IMG/VR virus record: IMGVR_UViG_3300044974_000239
Span: 1 to 50,669 of that record
Direction: 5' to 3' (one strand)
Length of the DNA stretch: 50,669 bases
From: a virus
Shown here in pieces: positions 33,887-43,871 of the stretch (position 1 is the first letter of the stretch; the number at the start of each line of letters is the position of its first letter). Made by a program: the position numbers and the translations under genes. The notes beneath the pieces are model-generated. The model saw nothing but the letters and a program-made list of their open reading frames with translations. It was not told where the DNA came from and did not search any database.

Positions 33887-36802
33887 ATGTCTAGGAGTGA
33901 ATTTATAGACCACGTACTAGCCCCAACAGGTTATATCTGCATTGTGGGGTTGATGTACGACAAGTCAAAACCAGCGGTACAAAAATTCTTCCCGACGCTA
34001 GAAGACGCAGAGTCTCTGATTCAATCGCTGATGGATGAACAGCGTGAAGTCTATTTCGGCTGCGCTACATTCAGAGACCTCAGTGCAAAGTCCCCCCGCA
34101 GTGCTAAGAATATCGATGCCCTGAAATCTTTTTATATTGACATAGATTGCGGGTTCAACAAGCCTTACGAAAACAAACGCGCTGGGCTAGAGGCGCTAAA
34201 CGCTTTTATTGTGGAGGCTGGCCTTCCAGTCCCTACTCTGGTTGACTCAGGTGGGGGCATCCATGCTTACTGGACCCTAGAGAATGCTATCTCTTACAAC
34301 GAGTGGCGACCCGTTGCGGACGGACTCAAGAAGTTAGCCAGTAAACTCAAGTTCGACATTGACCCTGCAGTGACGGCAGATGGGGCGCGTATTCTGCGCT
34401 TGCCCGAGACTTTCCACAACAAGAACAAGGAGAACCCGAAGCCTGTCGTAGTCCGCCAGTATGCACATCATATCGACCTTGAGGTGTTTCGGAGTTTATG
34501 CGGTGTCTTCGATGAGAAGACCAAGATCAGTGATGACAATGACCCCGTGCTCAAGTCCATACATAACGGACAGGTTGAGTGCAAATTCAGTAAGATTTAC
34601 AAGAAGAGCGTAGTCAAGGCATCGGATGGTAGCCGTCTGGTCAACCCGCAGGGGTGTGCGCAAATAGCTGAGTTGATACTGCATCAGCATGAACCGAGGA
34701 TTGCGACTGAACCACGGTGGCGCTCTATACTATCTATCGTTAAATTTTGCGTAGACTGGGAAGAGGCGGCATACAAAGTCTCCTACCTTCATCCCGAATA
34801 CTCACCAGAAAGCACATTGGATAAACTGGAGGGCATCCCCAAACCGCATACGTGCAAAGAATTTCAACGGCATAAACCTGAGCTATGCCTTAGTTGCCCA
34901 AACAAAAACAAATTTAACAGTCCCATTGCACTGGGTGTAATCATTGCTGAAGCAAAGCCAGAAGACAACGTGCTGGAAGACGTGTGGCATAGCAACGTCA
35001 AGGACTTCGTAGAAGTCGATATCCCCATCACCTACCCTAAACCTTGGTTGCGCCCTAAAGCGGGGGGTGTAGCTATTCGCGGCAAACTGCAGTCGATTGT
35101 AGGGGAGAAGAAAAAGGATGACGAAGAAGATGAAGAGCCGCAGGAAGCGCTGGTATACCCCAACGATCTGTGGGTAAAGGGTCGTGTCAATGACCCCAAT
35201 CTGGGTGAGATGATTCTGATAGCTCATATCCTACCAAAAGACGGGATGCGGGAATTTATGGTGCCGCTGGCGGATATCACCAAGAAAGACAAGTGTCAGA
35301 GTATTCTGGCTGCACATGGTGTCGCTGCTATTGATCGACGTATGGACTTGATTCGGCGTTACATCACAGACTGGACTGCCTATATACAGGAAGAGACCGA
35401 CGCGGCACAAGCGCGGCTACAGTTCGGCTGGCACGATAACAATACCAAGTTCATTCTGGGCAACCGAGAAATTCGCGGCGATGGGTCTGTTACCTACAGC
35501 CCGCCTTCATCCACAACAGAAGACCTCGTGGAGATTTACAGCAAGAAAGGCGCATTGGAACCGTGGAAGCGCGTCATCAATACCTACAATAACCCCGGTA
35601 ATGAAGCCAGAGCATTTGCGTTGTTTGTCGGGTTCGGCTCCGCGTTATACAAGTTCATGAACCTCCCTAGCGTCATAGTCCATCTGACCAATACAGCATC
35701 AGGTGTCGGTAAATCTACAGCGCAGATGGCGGCTAACAGCATCTGGGGGCACCCTGCAGACGCGCTACTCAATGAACATGACACAGCGAATGCACGTTGG
35801 CACAGAACAGGCGTACTTAATAACATCGTAGTCACCATAGACGAGATCACCAACATACTGGCAGAAGATGCAAGTGACTTTGCGTTTAACTTCTCACAGA
35901 ATCGCGGCAAGAACCGCATGATGGCGCAAGCCAATGCCGAGCGTAAGAATAAGACTACATGGCAGACCATGTGCCTCACGTCAGGAAACAACAGTTTGTA
36001 TGATCTGATTCGTTCTTTCAAAGCCTCTTCTGAAGGCGAGATGTACCGCATACTTGAGCTACCGATCAACCGTGATACGGTGCTGAGCAAAGAAGAATCG
36101 GATTTTCTATTTCATGATCTGCTGCTCAACAACTACGGTGTGGCTGGAGAAATTTTCATACAGCATGTAATTGGCAATCTTGAGGATGTGATTAAGCGGC
36201 TGAAGACCTACAGAAAGGCTTTCGATATCGATGCTAAGTTCAAGCAAAAAGAGCGGTTCTATTCAGGATGTTGCGCAGCGGCGTTGGTGGCAGGCGAGAT
36301 TGCTAGAGAGTTGGGACTGCATGATATAGACACAGACCGCATTCGTTCATGGGCATTGGATATGTTTGACGCTGTTAAAGAGACTGTCACCCAGAAAACA
36401 GAGGTCAATGAGATACAGACATTAGCTGAATATATCAACGAGATTAACCGCTCTATAGCGATTGTCAGAGGCGATCTACCCAAAGTCGATGGTAGGATTC
36501 TCCCCGATGCCGCAGCCTATATGCCCAATGCAGAACTTCTTGGGCGCTATGAACCTGATACCTACAGCCTGTACGTGGCGGCACATAACTTTAGAGAATG
36601 GTGTACTGACCGCAGACTCCCCTATGAATTGTTCAAGAATCGACTTATCGAAGTCGGAGTGCTCTACGGTGTTAAGAACGTGCAGTTAGGCGCTGGTACG
36701 CGAATGCCGGGGGCTAGAATTGAATCCCTTTTGCTAGATGCGCGTAAGCTGGGGGTAGACCTTGACAACCCTGTGAAAGAAGACTACTCTATTCCTCAAT
36801 AG
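33887..36802 (+). CDS. AEP-type primase fused to helicase
   Basis: A 971-residue replication protein. The N-terminal archaeo-eukaryotic primase region has FYIDID (D85, D87), SGGGIHAYW (121-129) and ADGARILRLPET (164-175), matching the DxD, sxH and third-acid motifs. A Cys-rich patch lies about 323-342 (HTCKEFQRHKPELCLSCPNK). The C-terminal ATPase has Walker A TASGVGKST (about 602-610), Walker B VVTIDEIT (about 648-655) and a hexameric-helicase layout of the D5/DUF927 type. It would open the fork and lay primers for the family A polymerase. It is the last gene of the unit. Confidence 0.88.
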   Translation: MSRSEFIDHVLAPTGYICIVGLMYDKSKPAVQKFFPTLEDAESLIQSLMDEQREVYFGCATFRDLSAKSPRSAKNIDALKSFYIDIDCGFNKPYENKRAGLEALNAFIVEAGLPVPTLVDSGGGIHAYWTLENAISYNEWRPVADGLKKLASKLKFDIDPAVTADGARILRLPETFHNKNKENPKPVVVRQYAHHIDLEVFRSLCGVFDEKTKISDDNDPVLKSIHNGQVECKFSKIYKKSVVKASDGSRLVNPQGCAQIAELILHQHEPRIATEPRWRSILSIVKFCVDWEEAAYKVSYLHPEYSPESTLDKLEGIPKPHTCKEFQRHKPELCLSCPNKNKFNSPIALGVIIAEAKPEDNVLEDVWHSNVKDFVEVDIPITYPKPWLRPKAGGVAIRGKLQSIVGEKKKDDEEDEEPQEALVYPNDLWVKGRVNDPNLGEMILIAHILPKDGMREFMVPLADITKKDKCQSILAAHGVAAIDRRMDLIRRYITDWTAYIQEETDAAQARLQFGWHDNNTKFILGNREIRGDGSVTYSPPSSTTEDLVEIYSKKGALEPWKRVINTYNNPGNEARAFALFVGFGSALYKFMNLPSVIVHLTNTASGVGKSTAQMAANSIWGHPADALLNEHDTANARWHRTGVLNNIVVTIDEITNILAEDASDFAFNFSQNRGKNRMMAQANAERKNKTTWQTMCLTSGNNSLYDLIRSFKASSEGEMYRILELPINRDTVLSKEESDFLFHDLLLNNYGVAGEIFIQHVIGNLEDVIKRLKTYRKAFDIDAKFKQKERFYSGCCAAALVAGEIARELGLHDIDTDRIRSWALDMFDAVKETVTQKTEVNEIQTLAEYINEINRSIAIVRGDLPKVDGRILPDAAAYMPNAELLGRYEPDTYSLYVAAHNFREWCTDRRLPYELFKNRLIEVGVLYGVKNVQLGAGTRMPGARIESLLLDARKLGVDLDNPVKEDYSIPQ

Positions 36803-36820
36803 TTCGTTGCTCCTCACTCG

Positions 36821-36847
36821 CCCCCGCCTTTCACGGGGGATTTTTTT
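36821..36847 (+). terminator. Rho-independent terminator at the convergence point
   Basis: CCCCCG-cctttca-CGGGGG then ATTTTTTT. A perfect stem and strong T-run lie 19 bases past the primase stop. On the minus strand no T-run follows, so the leftward unit ends elsewhere. Confidence 0.95.
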
Positions 36848-36849
36848 GC

Positions 36850-39800
36850 CTATTCTTCTATGTCCAGACTATAGAAGCGCTTGACTCCACGCGAAGCTAA
36901 CTCGTTATACCATTTACGACGATCACGAATAGCGATCTGCTTACGTTCTGGAGTTAGAGACTTGTCATTCTGAATCTGGTCAATGGCTTTCTCAACCTTG
37001 CTCATTTCTTCAGCTATCTCGCGTCCAGCAGGTGCTGCATAGAATTTCTTTTTGTTCTCTGGATCAGCCATCAACCGCTCCATAGTATCCACATTACCTC
37101 GACCTTGAGCGCGAGTAACAGTATCGCGTATTGCACCTACGGCTTGGTTTAGCTCAAAGAACGTATCTACATCTCTATCACGCTCAGGCTTAGTGAGGAT
37201 ACCTTTAGCCCCACCCATTATGATAGGTACTTCACCCGGATATTTAGCAGGTTTACCCTGACCCTCTTCTAAGAACTTATCGGCTACAAGCCCCATAACC
37301 GTCCAGAGTTCAGTCAGATACCCACGCCCAAAATGCTCAACCTGTATCGGAGACACCCCGAGTGCTCTACCTAACTCAATAGACAAAGAAGAAGCCCCAC
37401 GAGTCTGCTCAGTTGGAACAAGACGAGCTTGACCTGCACCGACAATATCGCGCCCTGTGTGGAAGTCAGTATTAGTAACTGCTTCTGCTAAAGGTTTGAT
37501 AAGTTGCGGTATCGGTAATGGTGGAGCGAGTGTAGACCATGCAGCCTCTTTAGCCATTTTCTTAGCTTCAGACGGGCGCAGAGTGCCACTGTTTAACCTA
37601 ACCATAAGTTCAGGCATGATCTTGGCTGGAAGCCCTAACTCAAATGGAATAGAGAACATCTGGAACGGCGCGTCTTCATCACCCGTAGGCCGTAACCAAT
37701 TCATCAACGCATCGGGAGAGTTGATATAGTCTTCATCATCCTGCATCGCCAGAGTATAAGCCGTGGTGTACGAGGCGATCATTAAAAGCCTAGAAGCAAA
37801 TAGCCTACGCGCCTCTGCCGCTTCACGACGATTCAGACCTTTACCCGTAGCTGCACGGAGCACTGAGTCCAAACTGTTTAACTGAGCAGAGAAGAATGGC
37901 ACGGTGGCCCGAATAGACTGCAGTGTGTTGGACCTGCCTTGGTTGGCGAAGTTGATAATCTCACGAGCCCGCATGGTGGCGTAGTTCTTGGCATCCTCAC
38001 GGGACATACCCTTCTTCTTAGCTTCTTTCAGAGCCGCCTTATAGACCTCAACACGAGTCGCAGCATCTGCTGCTTCATGTACGTGCATTACCCAGTCAGC
38101 GCCCTTTTTGAACAAGCCGGGATTTTTGTCGCTTATCTTTTTGAACCGCGCTGGATCAGACAGCGAGTCTATAGCCCCTACTACACCCCGACGCTTGAGC
38201 TCACCATACTCTTTAGATGCACCCGCGATAATCTTGGCAAAAGACAGCGTAGCGCCTATGGGAGTCACCATACCCGTCTTCGATACTACATTGGCATGGA
38301 GCGGGTCACGTATCAACTGGCGATACCAATACAGTGGATTAACCAAAGTCACCGCGCGGAAAGCCTTGGTGTACTCTCTCGCCGCTTTCATCAATGGGTT
38401 CATCAAAGGCGCAGCCGCTTGGAGTGCGTCAAGCGCTACAGGATCATAAATGCGGTAGTAAAATTCCTTACCATCCTCCTTGAACATGATGGCCTGCTTG
38501 TCATCACGGCTGGTACGCCTAGCGGCACCGAAAAGCTCCATATCTCTAGCAGCGGTTTTACGAGTCGCGTTCTGCGCGGCGGCTGTAGTCATGAAGGCAT
38601 AGTGCCTCTGAAGATTTTCCAGAAGGTTGATAGCTTGTTCGCCACCTTTAAGCGCTTTTACGTTCGGCAGAGACTTAGCACCCCCACCCATCATTCGTAC
38701 AGTCTTGTTAGGGTCACGCAGAATATCTTCCTGCGCCATGTAGAGCGGTATGTAGTTGGGTTTGGAGCGCCATTCTTTAGCCACATCCTTGGACACTAAG
38801 CCACTCTCTTCCCACAAGTCCACCAAAGACTTCATCAGACCGTGAACATCCTCCATGATTTTTTTGATTTCTGGATGCTCCTCTAGCCTACGCTTAGCTT
38901 CGGCTATGTCATCTGCGGTGACTAACTTCTCTCTACCTTCACCACCTATTTTGTCTTTGAGCTTATCCGCTTGTTTGGTGTATTTTTCTGCAAGGTCAGA
39001 AGCCTTCTTCCCTTCCTTAAACGATTGAGTCTTGGCATAGGCATTCAACTTTTTAGCCTTATCACGCAGAGTGTCAATGCGTTCCAGTGTCTCGGCATCT
39101 TCCTTGATAATCTCTTCGCCGCGCAACGCGCGGAATATCTCGCCTACATACACACGAGGGTTTTTGACCTTTACCTTATCAACGGCCTTGGTGATATTAC
39201 TCAGATTCTTTTTTTGATCCTTCCGGATCATCACGGTGCCGTCGGTAGAGAATACCGGGAAGCCCTCAGTAGTCCCTGCAGTGATGACGTTGAAAATCTG
39301 GTCGTTGGCACTCCCCACAAGATCAGCACGGAGCTTGCCATTCATATCAAAGGTTGACTTGTCCTTTATCGCCTCACGCAGAGCGGCATTCTTATCAATC
39401 AGGCTAGTCTCTAGCCGCGTCCATGCACCACTCTTAATTACATCCGCAGCCGCATCCATCCCCTTACGCAGCACACTACGTTCTTTAGGCTCCTCTTCCT
39501 TAACGAGGGGTTTGGGTTCTTTGGGTGTGACTTCTTCCTTGACCTCCTTGGCGGTGGGCTCTTTTATCTCTACGCCTTTCTTGGAGGTTTCACGGAGCAG
39601 GCTTTTGAAGGTTGAGTCAAGTTTTTCTTGCAATGGGCGCTGTTCGTTATAACGCTTAACTTGACTTTCGTAATCTGCCTTCTTGTTAAGGTAATCGTTA
39701 AGTTGTTGTTTGAACGCTTCTTTTCGTTTTGTGGGTAGACCGAGCAGTCTAGAAACCGCATCTACAAATTTATCCCAAAGCGTCAGGCGTGTGGGGGGTG

Positions 39801-42800
39801 CCTGAGTAGGAGCCTCTGGTTTCTCTATTAGCTTGTTGCCGTTAGAGTCAAACTGTTTAAGCGTTTCTCTAAACGTAGGAGATGTAAGCCCGTAAGCCAG
39901 CACTTCACCCGGATTGTCCTTAATCGCTTCACCCCAAAACTGTTTGAGTTCAGGAGAGTCTAGCGACTCATATATCTGTCTGGATACACGGTTCAGTTCA
40001 GCGGCGGCTTCAGGATTACGCTGCAACGCAGCTTCAGTCACACCATGTACAAGTTCATGGACAGGTACATCTTCTCTTAGGTTAGCAGAGTCAGAATTGA
40101 AGTAGATAGTAGGCTTACCATTCTCATCCCATGCCGCAACAGCCGTAGTACCCGTATCAAATTTTTGGCGTATATCCCTATGCACCTTGTCTGCGGCTTT
40201 GACCCACTTAACTCCAACAGCACCTAAATGCGGAGACTTATTGATAGTGTCAGTGAGTGCGACTAGATCAGCGTCCGTGCCTTTTTCCTTGACCCGCTGA
40301 ACAAGTTCTCTAGCATTCGTAGTATCCGCGTAGTCTTCTACCGCTATGGGTCTAATGCCTTTATCTGGGCTAGGGACTCTTGCTTCTCGTATTTCAGGGG
40401 GTTGTGCCCCCATATCCTTCTCACCCGCATCGAACTTAACAACATCGGCAACGGCGTCTTTATCGACCATACCTTCATAGGCTTTATACTCATCCTTCCA
40501 TAGCTTCTGTGCGGGTTTGGAGAGGGAGGCGAAGTCAGGTTGTTCGGGAGTGCGTAGGTTATCCCATGCTTCGACGGCTTCTTGAGGTTTGATGTTTGAT
40601 GGTTTGGGCGCTTCAACCTTCGGCGCTTCAACCTTCGGCGCTTCAATTTTTGGAGCGGCGGGGACTTCTGGCGCTTTTACTTCTGGAGCAGCTTGCATTT
40701 CGGCCTGCGGCTGCAGTGCTCCTAGCACTTTGTCGCGTACTTTGTTGTTGAACTCAAGCCCGCCTAGCTCTTCGTTTCGGCTCCCCTTCGGTATCTTGGC
40801 AGAGACAAGTGTTTGTTGTGCGGTATCTAAATCTACACCTGTGATACGGAAGCGGTTATTCGGTAGGTCTTCTACTTTGATCCCTTCGGGGATTTTGATT
40901 TCTTCAACTTGCCTAACTTCTGGTCGGCTGATACGAACTCCTTCGCCACCTTCTGGGGCACCCCTACCTTCTTGGCGAATTTCGGGTTGTGGCTTGCTGC
41001 CAACATCAACTTCTGCTGGCTCTTGGACACGCTGGGCACTGGGCACCTCCGGGGTTGTGATTTCTGGTTTAGGGGCAACTGCACTCATACGTTCTTCCAA
41101 ACGTGTATAAGCTTCCGGGGCTATCCGCGCAGTGCTCTTATTAAGAATGTCCGTAATGGCTTCATGGTCTGCAGGGTTGTCTACCTCTAACCCCGCCGCT
41201 TTTATCTTCTTAACCACACCCGCCTTCGGTGGTAGACCCAGCGTGTCTTCAGCCCAGTGTTTGGGCTCCGGTTGTCTTACTGTGGGTTCTGGTATTTCTT
41301 CGGAAGCCACTTCAACGGTAGGAGCGGCAGGAGCAGTAGGAGGGACAGAAGCAGTAGGCAGTTCTTCAGTAGGGATAGTAGGTTGGGCAGCAGGTTCTTG
41401 AGGTTCCACAGGAGGAACAGTGGTATCAACAGGAGGAATATTGGAAGCAACAGCAGGTTCTTCACTCGGTCTTACTCCTACACCAATGCCAGCTTTACGT
41501 TCTAGGTCAGCGATTTCTGCTGCTTGTTTTTTAGCCGCTTCGCTCTCTACCACCTCTGCCTGCTCTGCTTCCGCAGCGCGTTGAGCCTCCAGTTCAGCCT
41601 GCCTCTGTGCGAGTTGGGCTTCTTCTACCGTACCCTTCTTAGCCGCATAACGACCTGCACCGCTCAGACCCCCAGAAACTACACCCAATGGAGCCGATTT
41701 AAGGAATACGTCTTCATACTCAGCTAGCGCTTCCGGCGTGTTAATAGGCTGGTCAGAGGCTACACGTTCCGCAATACGAGAGGCGACTTCGCCAGTACCC
41801 ACACCGACAACATTTAGCCCAGTTTCTTTAGCGATGTTGCTTAGTCTGGAACCAATCGCTTTACTAGCAGCGTCAACACCTTCTTTAGCTACAATGTCTT
41901 TGATGTAAGCCTGCGCAGACGGAGAGGCAAACTCGCCCAGCAACCCTTTCAATGGGCCTAAGAACCGCATACCGGCTACGTTGACAGCAGTGGACACTGC
42001 CGCTGGGCCGAGGGTTTTCGTTACGTCGGGGGTCTGCCCCATACGTTCTTGTTCGGCTAGCTCACCACCGATTTCTTGAGCACCGATAGCGCCCACACCC
42101 GCAGCCATCCCCACACCGGGAATCATGAACGCAGGCAATGTAGCGCCAATCGACCCCACACCAGACGCAAGAGGTTCTACAAATTCTTTGCGAACCGTAC
42201 CCCACATACCCATCTGTTTGGCTTCTTCAGGGGTGAGCTCTTGATACCGCTCTGCGGCCTTCTGCTGCCATTCACGTCCTTCTTCGGCGGCGGCTCTACC
42301 TGCCCCCTGCAATAGTGGAGATTCAAAATACTGTCCAGCCTTTTCAGTCGCAGCACCAGCACCACGAGCCATACTACCGAAAGCGCTTTCAGCGCCACTA
42401 ATCATTGCTGGGAGAACACCCTTCTTATCACTCTCAGCTTTAGGCTGCTCACCAAAGGCATCGGGGGCTAGCTTACGCATACCCTGCAAAACCTGCTCAT
42501 CGCTATAACTTAGCGGAGCGTCAACAAAAGACCCATCCGGCAGAGAGACTTGACGTAAAGGTTCGGCATCAATCCCGTTGGTTTTAAGGACTTCGGCTAG
42601 TTTGGTTAGGTCTGCACCGGGCTCCACATCTACCGTGGTGCCATCAGAAAGCTTAACGGTTTGGTAGGGGGACTGTTGAGGGGCGGTTTGAGGTGCGTAT
42701 TGTTGTGCCCCCATACCTTGGCTTTGAACGCCTTGCCATAGAGCGCGTTGCTTTTCACTAAGTCCACCTTCCCAAGAGCCACCCAGCATACCAAGTCCTT

Positions 42801-43812
42801 GCCCCCCTCCAATATCGAAGTGCATGAGGTCAAGAGCGCCATAGTTTTTCTTACCAGAGAAGTATCCACCCCAACGGAAAGCATCGCCTAACTCTGGATA
42901 CAATTGCTGCTGTACGGCACGGGCGGTTTGAGCAAACTGCTCATAGTCTCTAAAATGTTTTGGGTCTTGGTAGTCAGCTAAAGCTTTACCCGTGCGTTTA
43001 TCTACAAGCTGTACGTCGATAGCATTGTGTTTGCCATGTTGTCGCTTGTCACCGGGGCGGTAGCCAGATTTGAACTGCACATCAAACGGGGTGTTTTGCG
43101 CGGCAGTACTAAGAATCTGCTGTAGGCGAGGATCAGTCTGACTAATAGGGTGTTTACTTACGCCAGCGCCGACTACATGAGGCTGGAACTCTGGGCTACG
43201 AGCGAATTGCCCCTGTGGTTGAGCCTGTTCTTGCTGTGGTTGATACCCACCAGAAAATAACTGATTGGCATATTGGATACGTTTGTCATCCCGTGCTTCA
43301 GCTTCGCCGGGGCGCTCATAATACTTACGGTGCGCAATAGCCGCTTCCGCTGGAGTTTTTGCTTGGAGCATTCGCTCAAGCGCTTTCCGTTCAGGACCAT
43401 TCATTTCGGCCCATGAGAACTCAAGCTGTTTTAAAAGATCACCCTTACCACCAGCGCGAAGCATCGCTTCTTTACGTGGACCCATAGCCTGCATGATACC
43501 GTATGCCCCACCGGGGTTATAAGCATTTGGGTCTAGGTTAGGCCCAGACTCCTGCATCATACTACCAACCCATCCAGCAGCTATATGGGGAGGAACGCCT
43601 TTATTTATATAGAAGTTGTATGCTACTTGGGCGTTATCACTAGCACCTTTTCCTCCTTTTGTTCCTTGTGGAACATACCCACCCCCTTGCGGGGTGTATT
43701 GAGGAGCGGTGTAGGGCTCTGGGAGGTATTGGGCTAGCTCTTCTTCCGTGAGGTCTGTTTCAGGACCGTAGATAGAATTTAGGACTTCATCCAGTGTCGG
43801 TTCGTAAGCCAT
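36850..43812 (-). CDS. Giant multidomain virion/ejection protein
   Basis: A 2320-residue protein, probably packaged in the head and ejected with DNA. The N-terminus (about 58-190) looks like phage tail lysozyme: YNFYINKGVPPHIAAGWVGS then SMMQESGPNLDPNAYNPGGA. Residues 225-350 resemble an M15-type D,D-peptidase: KHNAIDVQLVDKRTG and LDLMHFDIGGG with His/Asp ligands. About 1247-1251 is HELVH, an HExxH zinc-protease motif. The C-terminus contains LPD38-type LYWYRQLIRDPLHANVV, AREIINFANQGRSNTLQSIR and VPFFSAQLNSLDSVLRA. The middle is Ala/Pro/Glu low-complexity linkers. Peptidoglycan digestion plus a membrane channel or internal-core role is inferred. Confidence 0.9.
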   Translation of the reverse strand: MAYEPTLDEVLNSIYGPETDLTEEELAQYLPEPYTAPQYTPQGGGYVPQGTKGGKGASDNAQVAYNFYINKGVPPHIAAGWVGSMMQESGPNLDPNAYNPGGAYGIMQAMGPRKEAMLRAGGKGDLLKQLEFSWAEMNGPERKALERMLQAKTPAEAAIAHRKYYERPGEAEARDDKRIQYANQLFSGGYQPQQEQAQPQGQFARSPEFQPHVVGAGVSKHPISQTDPRLQQILSTAAQNTPFDVQFKSGYRPGDKRQHGKHNAIDVQLVDKRTGKALADYQDPKHFRDYEQFAQTARAVQQQLYPELGDAFRWGGYFSGKKNYGALDLMHFDIGGGQGLGMLGGSWEGGLSEKQRALWQGVQSQGMGAQQYAPQTAPQQSPYQTVKLSDGTTVDVEPGADLTKLAEVLKTNGIDAEPLRQVSLPDGSFVDAPLSYSDEQVLQGMRKLAPDAFGEQPKAESDKKGVLPAMISGAESAFGSMARGAGAATEKAGQYFESPLLQGAGRAAAEEGREWQQKAAERYQELTPEEAKQMGMWGTVRKEFVEPLASGVGSIGATLPAFMIPGVGMAAGVGAIGAQEIGGELAEQERMGQTPDVTKTLGPAAVSTAVNVAGMRFLGPLKGLLGEFASPSAQAYIKDIVAKEGVDAASKAIGSRLSNIAKETGLNVVGVGTGEVASRIAERVASDQPINTPEALAEYEDVFLKSAPLGVVSGGLSGAGRYAAKKGTVEEAQLAQRQAELEAQRAAEAEQAEVVESEAAKKQAAEIADLERKAGIGVGVRPSEEPAVASNIPPVDTTVPPVEPQEPAAQPTIPTEELPTASVPPTAPAAPTVEVASEEIPEPTVRQPEPKHWAEDTLGLPPKAGVVKKIKAAGLEVDNPADHEAITDILNKSTARIAPEAYTRLEERMSAVAPKPEITTPEVPSAQRVQEPAEVDVGSKPQPEIRQEGRGAPEGGEGVRISRPEVRQVEEIKIPEGIKVEDLPNNRFRITGVDLDTAQQTLVSAKIPKGSRNEELGGLEFNNKVRDKVLGALQPQAEMQAAPEVKAPEVPAAPKIEAPKVEAPKVEAPKPSNIKPQEAVEAWDNLRTPEQPDFASLSKPAQKLWKDEYKAYEGMVDKDAVADVVKFDAGEKDMGAQPPEIREARVPSPDKGIRPIAVEDYADTTNARELVQRVKEKGTDADLVALTDTINKSPHLGAVGVKWVKAADKVHRDIRQKFDTGTTAVAAWDENGKPTIYFNSDSANLREDVPVHELVHGVTEAALQRNPEAAAELNRVSRQIYESLDSPELKQFWGEAIKDNPGEVLAYGLTSPTFRETLKQFDSNGNKLIEKPEAPTQAPPTRLTLWDKFVDAVSRLLGLPTKRKEAFKQQLNDYLNKKADYESQVKRYNEQRPLQEKLDSTFKSLLRETSKKGVEIKEPTAKEVKEEVTPKEPKPLVKEEEPKERSVLRKGMDAAADVIKSGAWTRLETSLIDKNAALREAIKDKSTFDMNGKLRADLVGSANDQIFNVITAGTTEGFPVFSTDGTVMIRKDQKKNLSNITKAVDKVKVKNPRVYVGEIFRALRGEEIIKEDAETLERIDTLRDKAKKLNAYAKTQSFKEGKKASDLAEKYTKQADKLKDKIGGEGREKLVTADDIAEAKRRLEEHPEIKKIMEDVHGLMKSLVDLWEESGLVSKDVAKEWRSKPNYIPLYMAQEDILRDPNKTVRMMGGGAKSLPNVKALKGGEQAINLLENLQRHYAFMTTAAAQNATRKTAARDMELFGAARRTSRDDKQAIMFKEDGKEFYYRIYDPVALDALQAAAPLMNPLMKAAREYTKAFRAVTLVNPLYWYRQLIRDPLHANVVSKTGMVTPIGATLSFAKIIAGASKEYGELKRRGVVGAIDSLSDPARFKKISDKNPGLFKKGADWVMHVHEAADAATRVEVYKAALKEAKKKGMSREDAKNYATMRAREIINFANQGRSNTLQSIRATVPFFSAQLNSLDSVLRAATGKGLNRREAAEARRLFASRLLMIASYTTAYTLAMQDDEDYINSPDALMNWLRPTGDEDAPFQMFSIPFELGLPAKIMPELMVRLNSGTLRPSEAKKMAKEAAWSTLAPPLPIPQLIKPLAEAVTNTDFHTGRDIVGAGQARLVPTEQTRGASSLSIELGRALGVSPIQVEHFGRGYLTELWTVMGLVADKFLEEGQGKPAKYPGEVPIIMGGAKGILTKPERDRDVDTFFELNQAVGAIRDTVTRAQGRGNVDTMERLMADPENKKKFYAAPAGREIAEEMSKVEKAIDQIQNDKSLTPERKQIAIRDRRKWYNELASRGVKRFYSLDIEE

Positions 43813-43844
43813 TTGCTAGCCCTAGCAGTGATTGATAGGTCGGT

Positions 43845-43871
43845 ATTATAGCGTAGTTTTATCGTAGTTAA
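43845..43871 (-). promoter_or_regulatory. Candidate leftward promoter for the giant gene
   Basis: On the minus strand TTAACT (43871-43866), a 15-base spacer and a perfect TATAAT (43850-43845) lie 33 bases before the ATG. The spacer is short, so this is less certain than a 17-base arrangement. Confidence 0.5.

Noticed and set aside
37939-38799. 286-residue plus-strand frame opposite the giant virion gene
   Set aside because: Antisense shadow of a long coding sequence; no ribosome site and no protein-like sequence.
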